Assembly (NCBI GenBank): GCA_020747065.1
Contig: JAGMVK010000009.1
Coordinates: 1 to 64,000, forward strand
Length of the DNA stretch: 64,000 nt
DNA from: Cadophora sp. MPI-SDFR-AT-0126
Lineage: Eukaryota > Ascomycota > Leotiomycetes > Helotiales > Ploettnerulaceae
Direction of reading: 5' to 3'
Part shown: one piece after another, positions 46,604-58,311 of the stretch
How positions within the stretch are numbered: the first letter of the stretch is position 1
How the letters are laid out: each line of letters begins with the position of its first letter
The notes under the pieces: generated by a model
The model's database searches: none
What the model was told of the DNA's origin: nothing
The model's input: only the letters and a program-made list of their open reading frames with translations
Made by a program: the position numbers and the translations under genes

Positions 46604-48187
46604 TAAACCTAAAGAAAACGCGGCAAAAGGGGGTTAATACTATATTTTAAGGTACTACAATCACTTTCCTTACAAAGCCGAAAAACGTACTCTATACTAA
46701 CTTTCAAGATAGAGCATTTGCCTTTGTTATATTAATATTCTGAGATAGTAAAAGTAAGGTTTTATAGCTACGAAAACGTCTAAAATCAACTACCGGAAAT
46801 ATAAAAGTCTTCCGGAAACCATTTGGAAACCAGCTTACTAAGAAGCTCTTTATACCATAGCTTTATAATAAATACAATTAACACATAAGAGCTATCGATT
46901 TAAGAGACTAACTTTAAGGGCATAATAAAGGCCTTAGATAGCTAAAGAGAGGTCTAATTCAAGCTCTCTATCAGTATATGCTTTTAGTAATCTTTTCTAA
47001 TTGCTACTTAATATATCGATATTCAGATTACGAGCTTCAAGACGTTTATTTGAAGTCTCAAGACGATTTCCGGCTCTAACTAATAGAAGTATTAATATCC
47101 ATAAGATAGAATACACTTGGATCTCAAAAACGACAGCGTTTAAAGCTATCTGAAGCCTCTTCTAGCATCCCAACTCATCGCCACGAGCTAATTAGAATAA
47201 TAATAAGAGCGAATTATAAAGTATGCCAGGGACGAAGTATCAAGACTTACTATAGCTAAAAAAAAAAAAGAGTAGCTCTTAGTGAAGTAATACTAAATAA
47301 CTAATTAGGGAAAAAAGTGGCTTCTTATTATAAATGTAAATAATATGCAATCCATCTTTGTAAAAAAAACAATTGCTTTACGTTGTATTATAGTAATTAA
47401 GTATAGAATACACTGAATTTGAATAACTATCTATAATTTTAATGTTCCTCGCTAAATTTAAGGTGCGGGGTGATTGCGTTACAAGGGCTTACAGGGGCCC
47501 ATTTTTATAGCAGTTGGAGGGATAACCCTTCTCTTCCACCCTTATAATAAATTTCAATACCGCTAGCCGGTCACTTGCTGGAAGGCTTGCTAACAGGATC
47601 CTCGCTTGGGGCCGCGTTCATAGATCCAGATAATTACGTGCGACTCACAGATACTATGCAGTGGGTGTGTATTTTATGTGCTAATTGTGAAAATGGGGTA
47701 AATGTATATCTTATGAGACACGACATCCCTCGTGGCATTTTGAACAGTTTTATTACTAGGGGCGTAAAGTGTCCCTTAGTATCGTTGTCTGAGCAAAGGT
47801 GTGATAAACTAACCGAAGTTCGGGCGAGTAAGAGTATTCGCACATTTGGCCTTGTCAATTCCTGTCATTATCAAGCCTACACACAAGATAGAGTCATTTG
47901 TACGACAGGCAGTTCTTTCTAGGTGGGCTCTACTACAGATCAATGGAACATCTCATCGCTTTGTGGCATCGGAGTGAACTATCCCACGGCACCGTCGACC
48001 AAGTTCTGATTCGACATTTTTTCAAACCGTAGACCAGGTGACCCTGAAGCAAACAACAACAGTCAGTAACGCTATGCAACTATCGGATTTCATTGACAGC
48101 ATCTGAGTCTTACCCTCCACTAATGTCTCGCCACGGATCTTGCAGCCACAGCGGACACAGCGTGAGTTACATTTAGCTCTACATTAC
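46604..48187. other. AT-rich tract then spacer, no gene
   Basis: 46604-47470 is AT-rich with stop-interrupted plus-strand frames (for example RASRRLFEVSRRFPALTNRS near 47030-47080) that may derive from a DNA transposon; I cannot assign it. 47575-47922 holds an open plus-strand stretch without a good start, judged non-coding. Confidence 0.4.
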
Positions 48188-48453
48188 CAATAGTTTGTAT
48201 TGAATGCTAAGGACCCAAATAGAGCAGTGGCCCGTTGAATAATAGTAGAGGATGATACACCGGGCCAGAAGTCCATTCCGGGATTCCATTTCAGGAGTCC
48301 ATTTCAGGAGTCTAGTGCAAGAATCCATTCCAGGAGTCCATTCTAGGAGTCTATATACTAAGGGTTTGTACTGAAAAACTGAGGACTGGAATGAAGCAGT
48401 GACTCGTTGGAAGATAGCAAGAGATGATGTATCAAACCAGGAGTCCATTCACC
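48188..48453. repeat. Duplicated segment with internal short tandem repeats
   Basis: A block of about 85 bp (TTGTATTGAATGCTAAGGAC.. to AGAAGTCCATTC) recurs diverged at about 48364-48450. Between them is a short tandem array of AGGAGTCCATT-type units (48270-48360). Confidence 0.6.
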
Positions 48454-48639
48454 GCTAGGCTGGCGCTGGTTCGAGGCCGTTAAAACACAAGTTCACGTCT
48501 GATACCGTCCTCTAATCATGGTTTAGATTTGCAATTCTTAAAGAGTAGTCGAAGAGATCTAATGTAACGTTGCACATCACTCATCCATCTCCACGCTTTC
48601 GACAACGTGATGTCTGTGTTTATGTCCGTGTCTGCATCT

Positions 48640-48920
48640 GCGTCTTTAGCCTTCAGCCTTCAACCTCCGCTTCCGCCTCCAGCTATAATCAGCTAAGTAA
48701 AGCTTCGTAAATACGACTACACGATACCATGTAATATCTATATCTTTAACCTTCAACTGCTAACCTTTAATCTCCAATCGCTAATTATAGTCACCTTAGC
48801 AGAGCTTCGCAGATACAGCCATCTGATGCCATGTAACATCTGCATCTCCAACTTTCAACCTTCAACCACTATCGCCCAAGCAGAACTTCGCAGATACGGC
48901 CATACGATGCCATGCCATGC
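48640..48920. repeat. Degenerate tandem repeat, three copies
   Basis: The motif GCAGAGCTTCGCAGATAC..GATGCCATG and its variants occur at about 48698, 48800 and 48881, spaced 102 and 81 bp. CTTCAACCTTCAACC-type linkers lie between them. No coding content was recognised. Confidence 0.6.
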
Positions 48921-50003
48921 AATTGTTTGGACCATGGAAACAAGAGACCACAATGGCAGATTGATTGTGTGTGCGAGAACCTTGGAACTAACTTCATCCT
49001 GCTACAATGATGCGCTGCCCTTTCATCCCAGTGCTTCCAAGTTTCCCTTGTTGTGGGGTGGAGAAGAGCAGAGCTCTGCTCGTGCCTCGTTGGGGTGATT
49101 GCCCTCGTTGTTTCCAAATGGCTGTTCTCCACATCGCCATCTCTCCATCGGCAACTTGACCGGCAGCAAAAAAGATTCAACGCCCACCTCGTCGTCCTGT
49201 GGGATGCAAAAGCCTATCTCTACCGGAGTAGAAATCGTTTGTGGCTCTAAACTTCCAGGGACTCTCGTACGGCCTCTAGGGTGCTTATGATTTGTAGGCG
49301 CCGGCTAACATGGTCCGGTCTCATGCAACATGACTTGGTAAGGTAAACCTACAACTCCCGTAATCAGAGTGCCGGAGCGGTAGAGAGTATGTTGAAGTTT
49401 ATGGGAGCCTATAGCCCTGTCCCCCCAGGGTACGAGTTGAGACGCACCCATCTTGGTTCATATGTCACCGAGGAAACCCTACAAAGTGAATCTCTTAAAC
49501 GATTGCCAACATTTGCTTATTTGGCTAGATGAATGACATAAGAAAATGATGCGTGCGTGCGTGCGTGCGTGCCTGCTACCTACGTCGAGGTGTTGAGTTA
49601 AGGTAAGAGCTGCTGCTGCTGGTGCTATGATGCAGATGTAGATGCGGAAGTCGCAGAGCGGGCTTTCGATGAATGATAGTTGTTAGAGGTATTATTGACT
49701 AGTAGTGCGTATACTTGAGTCCGTATGATATATTTTAAGAGCTTGCCATGCCTTGCCATGCCTTGCCCTGCCCTGCCCTACCTTGCCTTGCCTTACTATG
49801 CTAACTGTGCATCGCTCTCATGACGGAAATATCGAGTACCCCATCCTCCTATTGAATGCCAACATATCGACGATATCATTTGTAACGGCGTGCGGTGCTT
49901 CAACACTTGCTCCCGTAGTCTGCTCTTCTTTCAGGTTGTCTAATTGTGCCATGTCAGCCGATCTCTTCAGTGGCCTGGATCCTAAAGCGTCTCCTAGTCT
50001 GCG
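48921..50003. other. Intergenic with microsatellites
   Basis: A GCGT tetranucleotide run lies at about 49551-49571 and a CCTTGCC/ATGCC run at 49745-49795. No convincing ORF. Confidence 0.45.
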
Positions 50004-51055
50004 CTAGAATGTGACTGCATCGAGGAAGTTCAGGGCATTGGGCTTCGGATTGGCATAAGTTGGTGGGCTGACAAGTGTACCGGAACGTCCTGATCCTAGG
50101 AGTGGAAGCTGAGTTCCGGGAGTGGATGTTGTAGCCTCTATGGAATATTTCAGACTTCTTCTGGTAGAGACTGATGTGGGGGAATGTGTAGTATGGTCCG
50201 CAGGAGTTGGTGTGGCAGAAACCGATGTGGGAGAGGGCGTGGTATTCTTTGCAGAAGCTCGAGCAGCAGAGACTGATATGGGAGAGGGCGTAGGATTCTT
50301 CGTAGAAGCTCGAGCAGCAGAGGCCGGAGTAGGAGAAGAGGGTGTGATATTGTTTGTGGACCTCTGAGTAGCAGAAGTCGATTCCGGAGGGGGTATGGTA
50401 TTCTTCGTAGGACCCAGAGCGGCAGAGTTGGGGTCGACGACAGACTGGATGTCCTTCTCTTTCGCAGCATATGTTCGACTTCGAGTGGAGACCGAAGTAT
50501 GATCAGATGGCTTTCGGTTGCCTTGGGTGGGATGTCTTGGTTGTGGTTGTGGTTGTGGTTGTGCAGGACGCGGGCTTGCGGGTTCTGAGGATGAGGATGA
50601 GGAGCCAGGTGGAAGATCAGTCGTCAAGCCCTGGATCGCAGGTGACGCTATAGACGATCAGATTAGAATTGATTTTCTAGATTCTGCATTCACAACACAC
50701 GGAAAGGAAGAATAATCGAATGGACGCACGTACGTTTTTGCGACTTGGATGGCGGCTTCGATGGCGGCTTTTCCTGCTCAAGGTGCCCTTTCCACTGAGT
50801 GGCTCGTCGCCGCAAATGATCAGCTGCAATTTCTTGCGTGGCAACAGGCAGATCTTGCAGACATTTGCATCTCTTGACAATATCCTTTATAGCCTCCGCC
50901 ATCTTACCCCTATTGCGGGTGTGGTTCAACTTGACTGACCCCAGATCCACAAGGTGCAAAGCAAACGCTTCATCTGCGGCAGCCGACAATACTGTCTTGT
51001 TGTCTGCTGATAATCCGGTCTCTTCAAACATCTTTGTCCACGAGAAGGGCGGCAT
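50004..51055 (-). CDS. Ser/Thr/Pro-rich low-complexity protein of unknown function
   Basis: Two exons are predicted: 51055-50734 and 50647-50004, joined over an 86-bp intron (GTACGT donor, TATAG acceptor, CTAAT branch-like), giving 321 residues in one frame. Without splicing, the second exon has no ATG. Exon 1 encodes a helical, charged domain (MPPFSWTKMFEETGLSADNK.., with AEAIKDIVKRCKCLQDLP). Exon 2 is disordered: a poly-Ser and Pro-Gln run, then three to four imperfect repeats of about 18-20 residues around ARASxKNxTPSPxSVSA. There is no signal peptide or membrane segment. I do not recognise the family. Confidence 0.65.
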
Positions 51056-51410
51056 TGTAATTTGGGTTTGCGATGGCTTTGGGTAAGGAGGAGGACGAAG
51101 GCGGCGGGGGGCAGAGGGAGGAGGTGCGCGCTGTGGGAGTTGCTGAGATTTGCAAAGCCGCGTTTGAGTTGAAGGCAGAAAGAGAGAACGAGACAGAGGG
51201 AGAGTTGAAGGCAGAGAAACGAATGTCGTGGATTGTAGTGTGGTGTAGTATTGTTATCCTTTTAGATGGATAGAGGTGATGCAATTGTTTGTCGGCTTTG
51301 TGGATTCTGGATGTGGACGGTCCTACAGTAGGATGAGACCCCGCGATGCCTGGACCCGCGATTCCTGGACCCCGCGTTTGCTGGCCCGAGCTTCCTTACT
51401 TCCTGACGTG
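51056..51410. other. Promoter-side spacer with GA-rich patch
   Basis: A purine-rich stretch at about 51085-51220 lies immediately upstream of the minus-strand gene. No frame supported. Confidence 0.35.
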
Positions 51411-51750
51411 ACCTTACTTTCCATCCACCCTTACTTTCTACCCACCTTTACTTTCTACCCACCTTTACTTTCTACCCACCTTTACTTTCTACCCACCTTT
51501 ACTTTCTATCTTGACTTTCCATCTATCTTTACTTTCCACCCTTACTTTCCATCCACCTGTATTTTCCATCTTTATTTTCCATCTTTACTTTCTACCTTTA
51601 CTTTCCACCGACCCTTACTTTCGACCCGCCCTGACTTTCCACCCACCCCGACTTTCCACCCAGCCAGCCTTTCTACCCAGCCTTACCTTCCACCCAACCT
51701 TACTTTCCACCTGACTTCCTTTTTGACCCGACTTTACTTTCCAACACAAC
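51411..51750. repeat. Minisatellite, units around CTTTACTTTCTACCCAC
   Basis: About 340 bp of imperfect 10-17-bp units, nearly exact at the left (four or more tandem copies between 51425 and 51510) and more diverged to the right. The plus-strand frame through it (51276-51788) is a translation of the repeat and not taken as a gene. Confidence 0.8.
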
Positions 51751-51983
51751 CCTACTGTCTTCGGCGTAGCTTCGTCGGAAGGTGGTAACTGACCTAATAA
51801 TCTAGTTTCTCACTTTCCACTTCAAACTATAAGAATCTACTCATTGTAAGAAACCAAGCGTTGCTGTGATTGCTCGCAGGCAAAAGTAAAATAGACAGTA
51901 GCCAAGCCGCACGTGCTTTCGCGTTGTGGCGTGTATTCCCTCAAGAAAAACCTCCCCGCTTCACAATCACCACAATCGCAACG

Positions 51984-52009
51984 ACAACAACAACAACAAC
52001 AACAACAAT
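51984..52009. repeat. CAA microsatellite
   Basis: About nine CAA units, preceded and followed by degenerate CAA/CAG triplets. Confidence 0.85.
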
Positions 52010-52593
52010 ACAGCAACAAGAATCCTCTTGTACGTTATGTGAGCTTCTCTGATCACCTTACACTACGCTTTGGACTGCCGGCACTCCTAGCATCGCCAAA
52101 GCAACATCGCACCAATTTTCCCCGACCTGCCTGGAGCAAGCTTCCTGGTTCACTCTTCACCTCCGCACACCTGCCTTTCGAGATTCCCAACTCCTTTGAT
52201 ATCCATAAGTTATCGCAGACGAGTAACTAAATCAATACGAGACTCAGAGACTTCCAATTCCGAGCAGGTCGGGCTCCTCCACGCTGATCAACCCGCGATT
52301 CCAATATCACCGATTGCTGCCATCGATACTTCTCTACCCCATACTTCGCTCCGCTCTCTTCCACTTGACTATCAACTCCCGAATACTTTTCGAAACACAT
52401 GTCCTCGTGTCGCGATTGGGTGCGGTACGGGCCGCGGATAGTGGGCATGTTCGCTGGAGAAAACCGTGGTACTGTCTGAAAGGCGTTCTTCACCTTGGTA
52501 TCTATCGACCTTCCTGTTCTCTGCAAGTTGACAGGTGCTTGACGGAACGCGGCGGGAGCTGTGATACATTTGGTCGTACTATCGCAGGTCATC

Positions 52594-53216
52594 ATGGCAC
52601 GGAACACGCTCAATCCCCTCCTCGAAGCCGCAAAGGAATACGGAGCTGAAAAGGCAAGCGCAGACAATATTGTTCGTTACTTGTGCTCCTCCTTTAATGT
52701 CTCTTTTGATCTTTTGGGCTCGTGTCAATCTGTGAGCTAATACATCATGATCCTTAGTTTCTGCAAGCCGAAAAGGCGGAACTTGGTCACAACGCATCAG
52801 TCGAGGAAATGACCATGTCTCTCGAAGCAGCCAATGCGAAGATTGCTACCCTCCAAACCCAAGTCACTGGCGCATCCTGGAACCAAACCCTCCTTTCCAC
52901 ACTTGATCGACTCAAGATGTTCCAGCCTTTCTTTGATAACACGACTTCAGACAACCCGGCCTTGTATGGACAGATCTACATTGCCCTGGCGGGTATCGTT
53001 GCAAACGATGTAAAATACCGGGCGACTTGTGGGATATTCGCGGAGAAGGCGGCATGGGGGAAATGGATTTGTGTGACGGAGCTGCAAAATGCGAGGCTGC
53101 AGGCGTGTCAAGGGGGCTGTGGACATGATTTGCAGGTTCATGTTGACTCGGACAAGGAAACTCAACAGGCCTGTATACCATGTCGAGTGAGGTTTGTGCC
53201 TACCAGTGAGGATTAA
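52594..53216 (+). CDS. Small protein with C-terminal Cys-rich (zinc-ribbon-like) segment
   Basis: Two exons give 172 residues: 52594-52653 (MARNTLNPLLEAAKEYGAEK) and 52758-53216, with an acceptor CCTTAG after a GAGCTAATAC branch-like site. The donor right after AAG would be GCAAGC, a GC-AG intron of 104 bp; an alternative GTTCGT donor at about 52672 also keeps phase. The N-terminal half is a coiled coil (FLQAEKAELGHNASVEEM, MSLEAANAKIATLQTQV). The C-terminal half has CQGGCGH and QQACIPCRVRF, a possible C-x3-C / C-x2-C zinc site. The function is unknown. Confidence 0.6.
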
Positions 53217-53254
53217 TTGGTGATGGCCAATGGATCAGCGTGGAATTGAGAGGT

Positions 53255-53783
53255 TTAAGGGTTAGGTAGTTGGACGAAGGTTGCAAAATAGCAAGGAAAT
53301 ATATGAATGAAAGGGCTAGTAAATATGAGGATATGAAGATGTAAGGATGTGCGAATGTGAGGATGTGAGGATGTGAGGATGTGAGGATATGAGGATATGA
53401 GAAGTTGCGATTTGATTTTCTCGAGGTCTTCCTTTGCGGTCTGGGCCTGCGATCTTACCTCAATCAACTGCTTATCTGCAGGTTGGATCTCCAACCTAAC
53501 ATCGACCAATTCCCCTTTTGTTGTTCGGAGTTGGGAATTCACATCAATCCATTGCTCATTTGTAATTTGGATCTCCAACTTGACATCAACCAATTCCCCT
53601 CTTCGCTATTTAAAGTTGCGAACTCACATCGATTAATTCATCCTTTACCGTCTAGATTTGCTACTTCATATTATTCAGATCTGCCTCTCTCGCCTCAGTC
53701 TGCGAATAAAGATTGTCCAACTTCTTTTTCGATACACCAGCCATCGCTTCGAATTTCGAGGGCTCCTTTTCTCCCTCTTGCAT
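53255..53783 (-). pseudogene. Coiled-coil repeat protein, broken
   Basis: ATG at 53783 opens MQEGEKEPSKFEAMAGVSKK and continues LDNLYSQTEAREADLNNMK. TAG, TAG and TAA then interrupt it, and a frameshift leads into VDVKLEIQITNEQWIDVNSQ with further imperfect ~27-residue units (ELVDVRLEIQPADKQLIEVR). The units are also visible as DNA repeats around CAATTCCCCTTTTGTTG. The C-terminus runs into a minisatellite, so the last residues are not native. No family recognised. Confidence 0.55.
53325..53402. repeat. 10-bp minisatellite GAGGATGTGA
   Basis: About eight units in tandem, perfect in the middle, with GAGGATATGA and AAGATGTAAG variants at the edges. Confidence 0.8.
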
Positions 53784-55147
53784 TTTATCCTAAAAGGGCT
53801 TGGCCTTTATTCGAGCTCGGTGCATAACTTTGGTGAGTTCTGCTTTGTGTGGACTGGGTGTGGGAGTATCGAGGGGTGGATATAGATGGAGAAAGGCAGG
53901 TATGTTATTGGAAAGTGTGGGAGGTTTAGGGCGTTCGGCGTTATTGTGGTCTTGGGTGGGAAATTAGCCGGGTAATAAAGATTTTTATTGTTGAGTTTGA
54001 TTGAAAGGTGGATTCGATATGGTGGTGACGATTTCAATTTTAGGACTTGTGATTTCTCCATGAATTACATCTCCTTCAAATGTATCCCCTTCAACTGTAA
54101 CGGCTCCAAATCTGTCCCCTCCAACTACATCCCCCCTACGAACTGTATCTTTTCCACGACCTTCACCCTCACCCCCTTTCCCACGTCCTCACGGCTTGAA
54201 AGTTCATCTTGGCGGTACGTTCGGGTTTGGCCATGAATATTTTGGTCCAGTTGTTTCTTCAGTCTCAGGTATATTTATTCCTTGATTCACGCTGGCCATG
54301 GCTGAACTCTGAACCGATTGTCTATTTACGTAAATCAACTATTGTAAGATATCCGTCATTCCTCTCCCCTTTATCCTTTTCTCCAGTTACTTTGCCCGGC
54401 AGTGTGTCAAGACTCTATAAAACCTCAAGCTTCGGCGTCGCGATGCCTATGAAGTTCTTTTATTCGGTGAACAAGAGTGTTTGTCGTGAACATACAACAA
54501 AGCTTCAACCAAGTCTCACGCGTTTGATTCTGTTTGAAAGCTCAAGTGTCAGTGCAAGCGTTGTTGTGATGCTTCATTCCTGTTTTTTCACCAGTTGTCA
54601 GTTGTCTTTGGTCAGTTGTCTTTGTTAATGAAACTTTAAGTCTGGAAACATTTTCAAACTCAAGTATCCGAGTGAAACTAGCTTTTTTATCCTTAGTCGC
54701 AGATTCTGCGACGCAGAACTCTGCCCAGAGTATACCCTCAGGTACTTTCTATCTATCAGTCGATGTATCTTGATCTTTTAAATACTCGGCGTATGCTCTT
54801 ATCAGGCACAGGGTCATCATCACCCATATAGTGAATTGTACTTCCATTTCAGCAACTCCCACGGTCTGCAGAAACATCCTCCACGAGCTTAACCTTCTGT
54901 TATCATACCAGTTCCCCATCATATCTGCGCCTCCATCCCCACCCACAAATAATGATGCCCGCAAACGCAAACAGATAGCCATGTAGGGACTTCAAACCAT
55001 TTCCGAGTCCGGTGGGCAAAATCGAGCAATAGGTGTCAACGGAAGCGCGGGATTGGCTCTGGACGTACAGGAAGACGAGGTGGAAATACATTGCCATCCG
55101 ACCATAGACATTCAGCCCACGAACGCCCTAATACGACAACTCAGTAG
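53784..55147. other. Intergenic with short CCTTCAACT-type repeats
   Basis: At 54060-54140 there are several ACATCTCCTTCAAAT / ATCCCCTTCAACTGTAAC-like units. No convincing coding frame; a plus-strand stretch at 55050-55140 could be an upstream exon of the following membrane protein. Confidence 0.4.
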
Positions 55148-55687
55148 GGCCTGCAACCTTCGAGCGACTCACAAAAACCAAAATTCAAAGCATGGCTGGA
55201 TTTTACCCCCGATGTGCTCGCTAAGCTTCACTTTGTTATCGTCCCTTTCCGGTTAATATTTGGCTGTATATACTGGATCTTCGCTTTGATCCTGGGTCTT
55301 GCTCCGTACGGTCTCTGGGTTGGGCTGGCTACTTTCGTCACTAGTTTGGTGATTATATTTAGTGCTAGTGTATTACTTGCCTCTGGTGGCATTTGGTTTA
55401 GCCAAGCCTTGGAAAGCTCTGAAATCCGGGTTGTGGCATGGCCTCTGGCAGCACTCCGCATGGTTGGATACACAAATGGCTCCTTCACCAACTTCTCACG
55501 CGAACAAGTCTGTCTGATCCTACCGTTCCAAGGCCGGGCACTGGGTCTGGATATAGGGGTATGTCCCACGCACACAGAGAAGAAGAAGGAAAAACAGTCA
55601 TCCAGTGGTTTTGCAGCAAGAGCCATGGATGCCGATGATCTCGACTCTATGTTCAATGTGAATAAGATATTAGCTGATGATGATTGA
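55148..55687 (+). CDS. Putative two-pass membrane protein, 3' exon
   Basis: The frame is open from just after a TAG (55145-55147) to TGA at 55685-55687 but contains no early ATG, so an upstream exon is needed. An AG acceptor just before it (ACTCAG, ending 55144) fits. The product reads FKAWLDFTPDVLAKLHFVIV, then two hydrophobic segments (FRLIFGCIYWIFALILGL and LATFVTSLVIIFSASVLLAS), then a soluble tail with a Lys/Glu-rich stretch and an acidic end MDADDLDSMFNVNK. Family not recognised. Confidence 0.45.
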   Translation, partial: GLQPSSDSQKPKFKAWLDFTPDVLAKLHFVIVPFRLIFGCIYWIFALILGLAPYGLWVGLATFVTSLVIIFSASVLLASGGIWFSQALESSEIRVVAWPLAALRMVGYTNGSFTNFSREQVCLILPFQGRALGLDIGVCPTHTEKKKEKQSSSGFAARAMDADDLDSMFNVNKILADDD

Positions 55688-55937
55688 GAAGGATATGGAG
55701 CTGAATAACAGGATCCAAACTTTGGAGATGATTTTTAGCCAGTGGCGAAGCTCAAATCGCGACCTTTACATGGACACCGGGAGCTTGTTCTACTCACCTT
55801 GGACAATATCTTTGCTATCGTCGATATCCTCACCTTCTCCTTCCCCTCGGGGTATACAAGCAGACCTCATGCTCGCCGGACAAAAGGAAATGTACATCAG
55901 AATTCTTGACCAGCTTAAAGACCTCCTTGATCTCTAA
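55677..55937 (+). CDS. Short coiled-coil-like ORF, doubtful
   Basis: An 86-residue frame begins with ATGATG overlapping the end of the membrane-protein frame by 11 bp. It contains ELNNRIQTLEMIFSQWRSSN and KEMYIRILDQLKDLLDL. It could be another exon of the same locus in a shifted frame. No homology recognised. Confidence 0.3.
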   Translation: MMIEKDMELNNRIQTLEMIFSQWRSSNRDLYMDTGSLFYSPWTISLLSSISSPSPSPRGIQADLMLAGQKEMYIRILDQLKDLLDL

Positions 55938-57379
55938 GTATTTGAACTTAGCAACTTTCACGCCATTCCCGCCCTGGTTGTCCTCATCATCTCAAAGACC
56001 TGATACTCGCTCCGCGAAATGGATAAGCGAGTGAGGTCTCCCCCCCCCCCCCTCTTCTGCCTCGAACCGCAAGCGGTAGGCCTACCTTATCCAACAAGAC
56101 TACCTTGACCAGCTTGCATCCATCCATGAAGATCTCACCCTTATTGTTGTGTATATTAAATTGGTTATTAAGTCCCACAGTGTAATTTCCACGGATATTT
56201 ACAGGTCGACGATGGCTTAAGCTGCCAGCTGTAACGCACTGTGCTAATAGAATTTATGGGCGATGGCAACCTCCGCATTCTGCAGTGAGAAAATCATCAA
56301 CCGCATGACTAATCTCCAGGACATCGAAAAGGTGGAAGTCTAGGCTCTAATTGGAATCCTCTCAAAGACGAAATCCTGGCTTCAAAACTTCCAAACAATG
56401 AGGAATCATACCCGGACGGTTGAGTATTTGAAAAGTTGGGGGCAGTAGCTAATAGAGCGTGGATGCGAATATCTCGAGTGTCAAGTTTCATTTGGGAACT
56501 TTAAGGTCGTTGTGGCATTCGATGATTCAAAGAAAGCCTTTAAAGTAGCGGAAAGAAATAGTTAGATAAACCGGTAAAAGACAAATATGCCAAACCTTTC
56601 GGAACGAATCGGACAAAAATGCTACACTTTGTAATTAATTGATTGCTTTACAAAATAAAGTTAAGAGAAAGCCCTTTATATATACATGAAACTGCAGAAG
56701 CTAGTTTGAGCTTCTATATTATTATTCATGTTAATATTAGACAGCTGGCTGGCTGACGATGTCGTTAAGTTATTCACTCACTTCAGTACTAGTTTCTTGG
56801 AGTGTAATATAGCTTCTATCCCCAGTCGTTCGTGCTTCATCATAAGCTCAATCCTCTGAGGTTGTGAAAGTTCTTGGGCATACAATAGTTTTGTTGGTTC
56901 TGTAGTTGTCGACGACCTTTTATAACATCCTCAAAATTGTTGATTAATAGAGTACTAGGTATAGGATACTGGTGATATGTTGTTTTGCCCTCGCTTTCAG
57001 TTGCACAATAGGCAAACTCGTATAAAACTGGCCCATCAGTGGCACAAGACTCTATGAAAGCATCAAGGAGTGTTTCTCGTGATCACGATCAATTGGTCGT
57101 CCCAAGTCATTACTTTTTTCAGTCATTCTATTCTTCCCAAGACGTACTTCAAGGAAGCTGGGCCGGGCGGCGCTGGGCCGTGTCTTTCACATCTTCAACT
57201 ACTTAGGTACGTGTGCCGCGATGTACTAAACCAATAGCCGTTTGGAAGGGAAAGGTAAAGCACACTTAATTGAGCTGCAAGTAAAACCAACGTTCTCAAT
57301 GATTCCACTCATCAGCGTAATTACAAATACGAACCCGATTTCCCAGTTCCAAACAGCAGACCTTCTTTTGCAAGTAACC
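55938..57379. other. Intergenic, AT-rich in the middle
   Basis: A run of about 14 C lies at 56040-56053. No supported gene. Confidence 0.45.
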
Positions 57380-57780
57380 ATATCTTAATAAACTCTTACA
57401 CTCTCGAAGATCTTTAATATCTTCTCCCGAGCCTTCTTCAGAATCTTGATCTGTTTATCGTTGTACTCTCTCTCCTCTCACGACACGAACAGACATCTCG
57501 TTAGCTCAAAACTAAACTGATAAATAAGAGGAGAAAGAAAGTTGATACACGAACCGGCACTTGTTATAGTCTCGTCTTGCAAGTTCGACAATTCAAGCGC
57601 GATGATCTAAGTGTCGATCCCCTCGATGTTATTCTCTAAGATTTTGAGTTGAGGCCCAAAGCGTGCTAGGTTTTGCTGGAAGCGGAAGTATGCCGCTTTA
57701 GTATTGTGAACAGATCGTTTGTAAGGCGAGAAACTAGAGGATAAAAACATCAGGTTGGTTAGAAATTGGATTTGGGAGAA
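57380..57780 (-). pseudogene. Possible decayed minus-strand gene with coiled coil
   Basis: After an intron-like CTAACCAACCTG..CTCTAG the minus strand reads SVHNTKAAYFRFQQNLARFG and then PQLKILENNIEGIDT-stop-II. Further on come YNDKQIKILKKAREKILKIF and, past two stops, WNWEIGFVFVITLM. The pieces look coding and helical, but the frame is interrupted and I cannot name the family. Confidence 0.35.
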
Positions 57781-58311
57781 ACAGAATTGAAGAAGAGAAG
57801 CTACTGCGAACGAGCTAGCCTCGCGATCTGTGACTTCCTGAAAAAGTGAGGGGGAGATGGGGAGATAGAGAGATGGGGAAAGGGAGAGTCCAGTCTTACA
57901 ACGTGAACAAGAAACATTTCAATCAAAAGGTATTCTTACTCAGACTCATAGCTCCCTCGAGATGTAGCCTCGCTATCATTAAAACCAATCCACTCCCTCA
58001 GCAGAAGTACACCACGTTTCCCCGCAGTCCAGAGCCTCAATAGCAGGCCCCGTGCAAAAATCAGGAAGGCAAAACCCAAGATCAGAATCCAAGATCAGAA
58101 TCCAGTACCAGGGGAAATGATGGTAAATGGAGTGAAGAGAAGGAAAGGAAAAGACGGGGGGCGTAGATTGTGCCGATGAGTCTGGGTGTGGCATTTGCTG
58201 GGATAACAAAAAGAGGTCATTGAGAAGAATAAGGAAACCAGCAAAGGGCTGTGGCCAGAGGATGTAATACAAGCGAAAGCGTCGGAAATAGAACTGTAGT
58301 ACATACAAGGA
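57781..58311. other. Spacer, nothing recognised
   Basis: No frame on either strand is convincing; a GA-rich patch sits at 57846-57885. Confidence 0.35.

Noticed and set aside
47575..47922. 115-codon plus-strand open frame
   Set aside because: It begins without an ATG, has atypical composition and lies after an AT-rich tract; no family recognised.
48465..48485. GGTTCGAGGCC, like a tRNA B box
   Set aside because: No A box at the right distance and no cloverleaf with acceptor pairing could be drawn.
51276..51788. 170-codon plus-strand frame
   Set aside because: Most of it is the translation of the CTTTACTTTCTACCCAC minisatellite.
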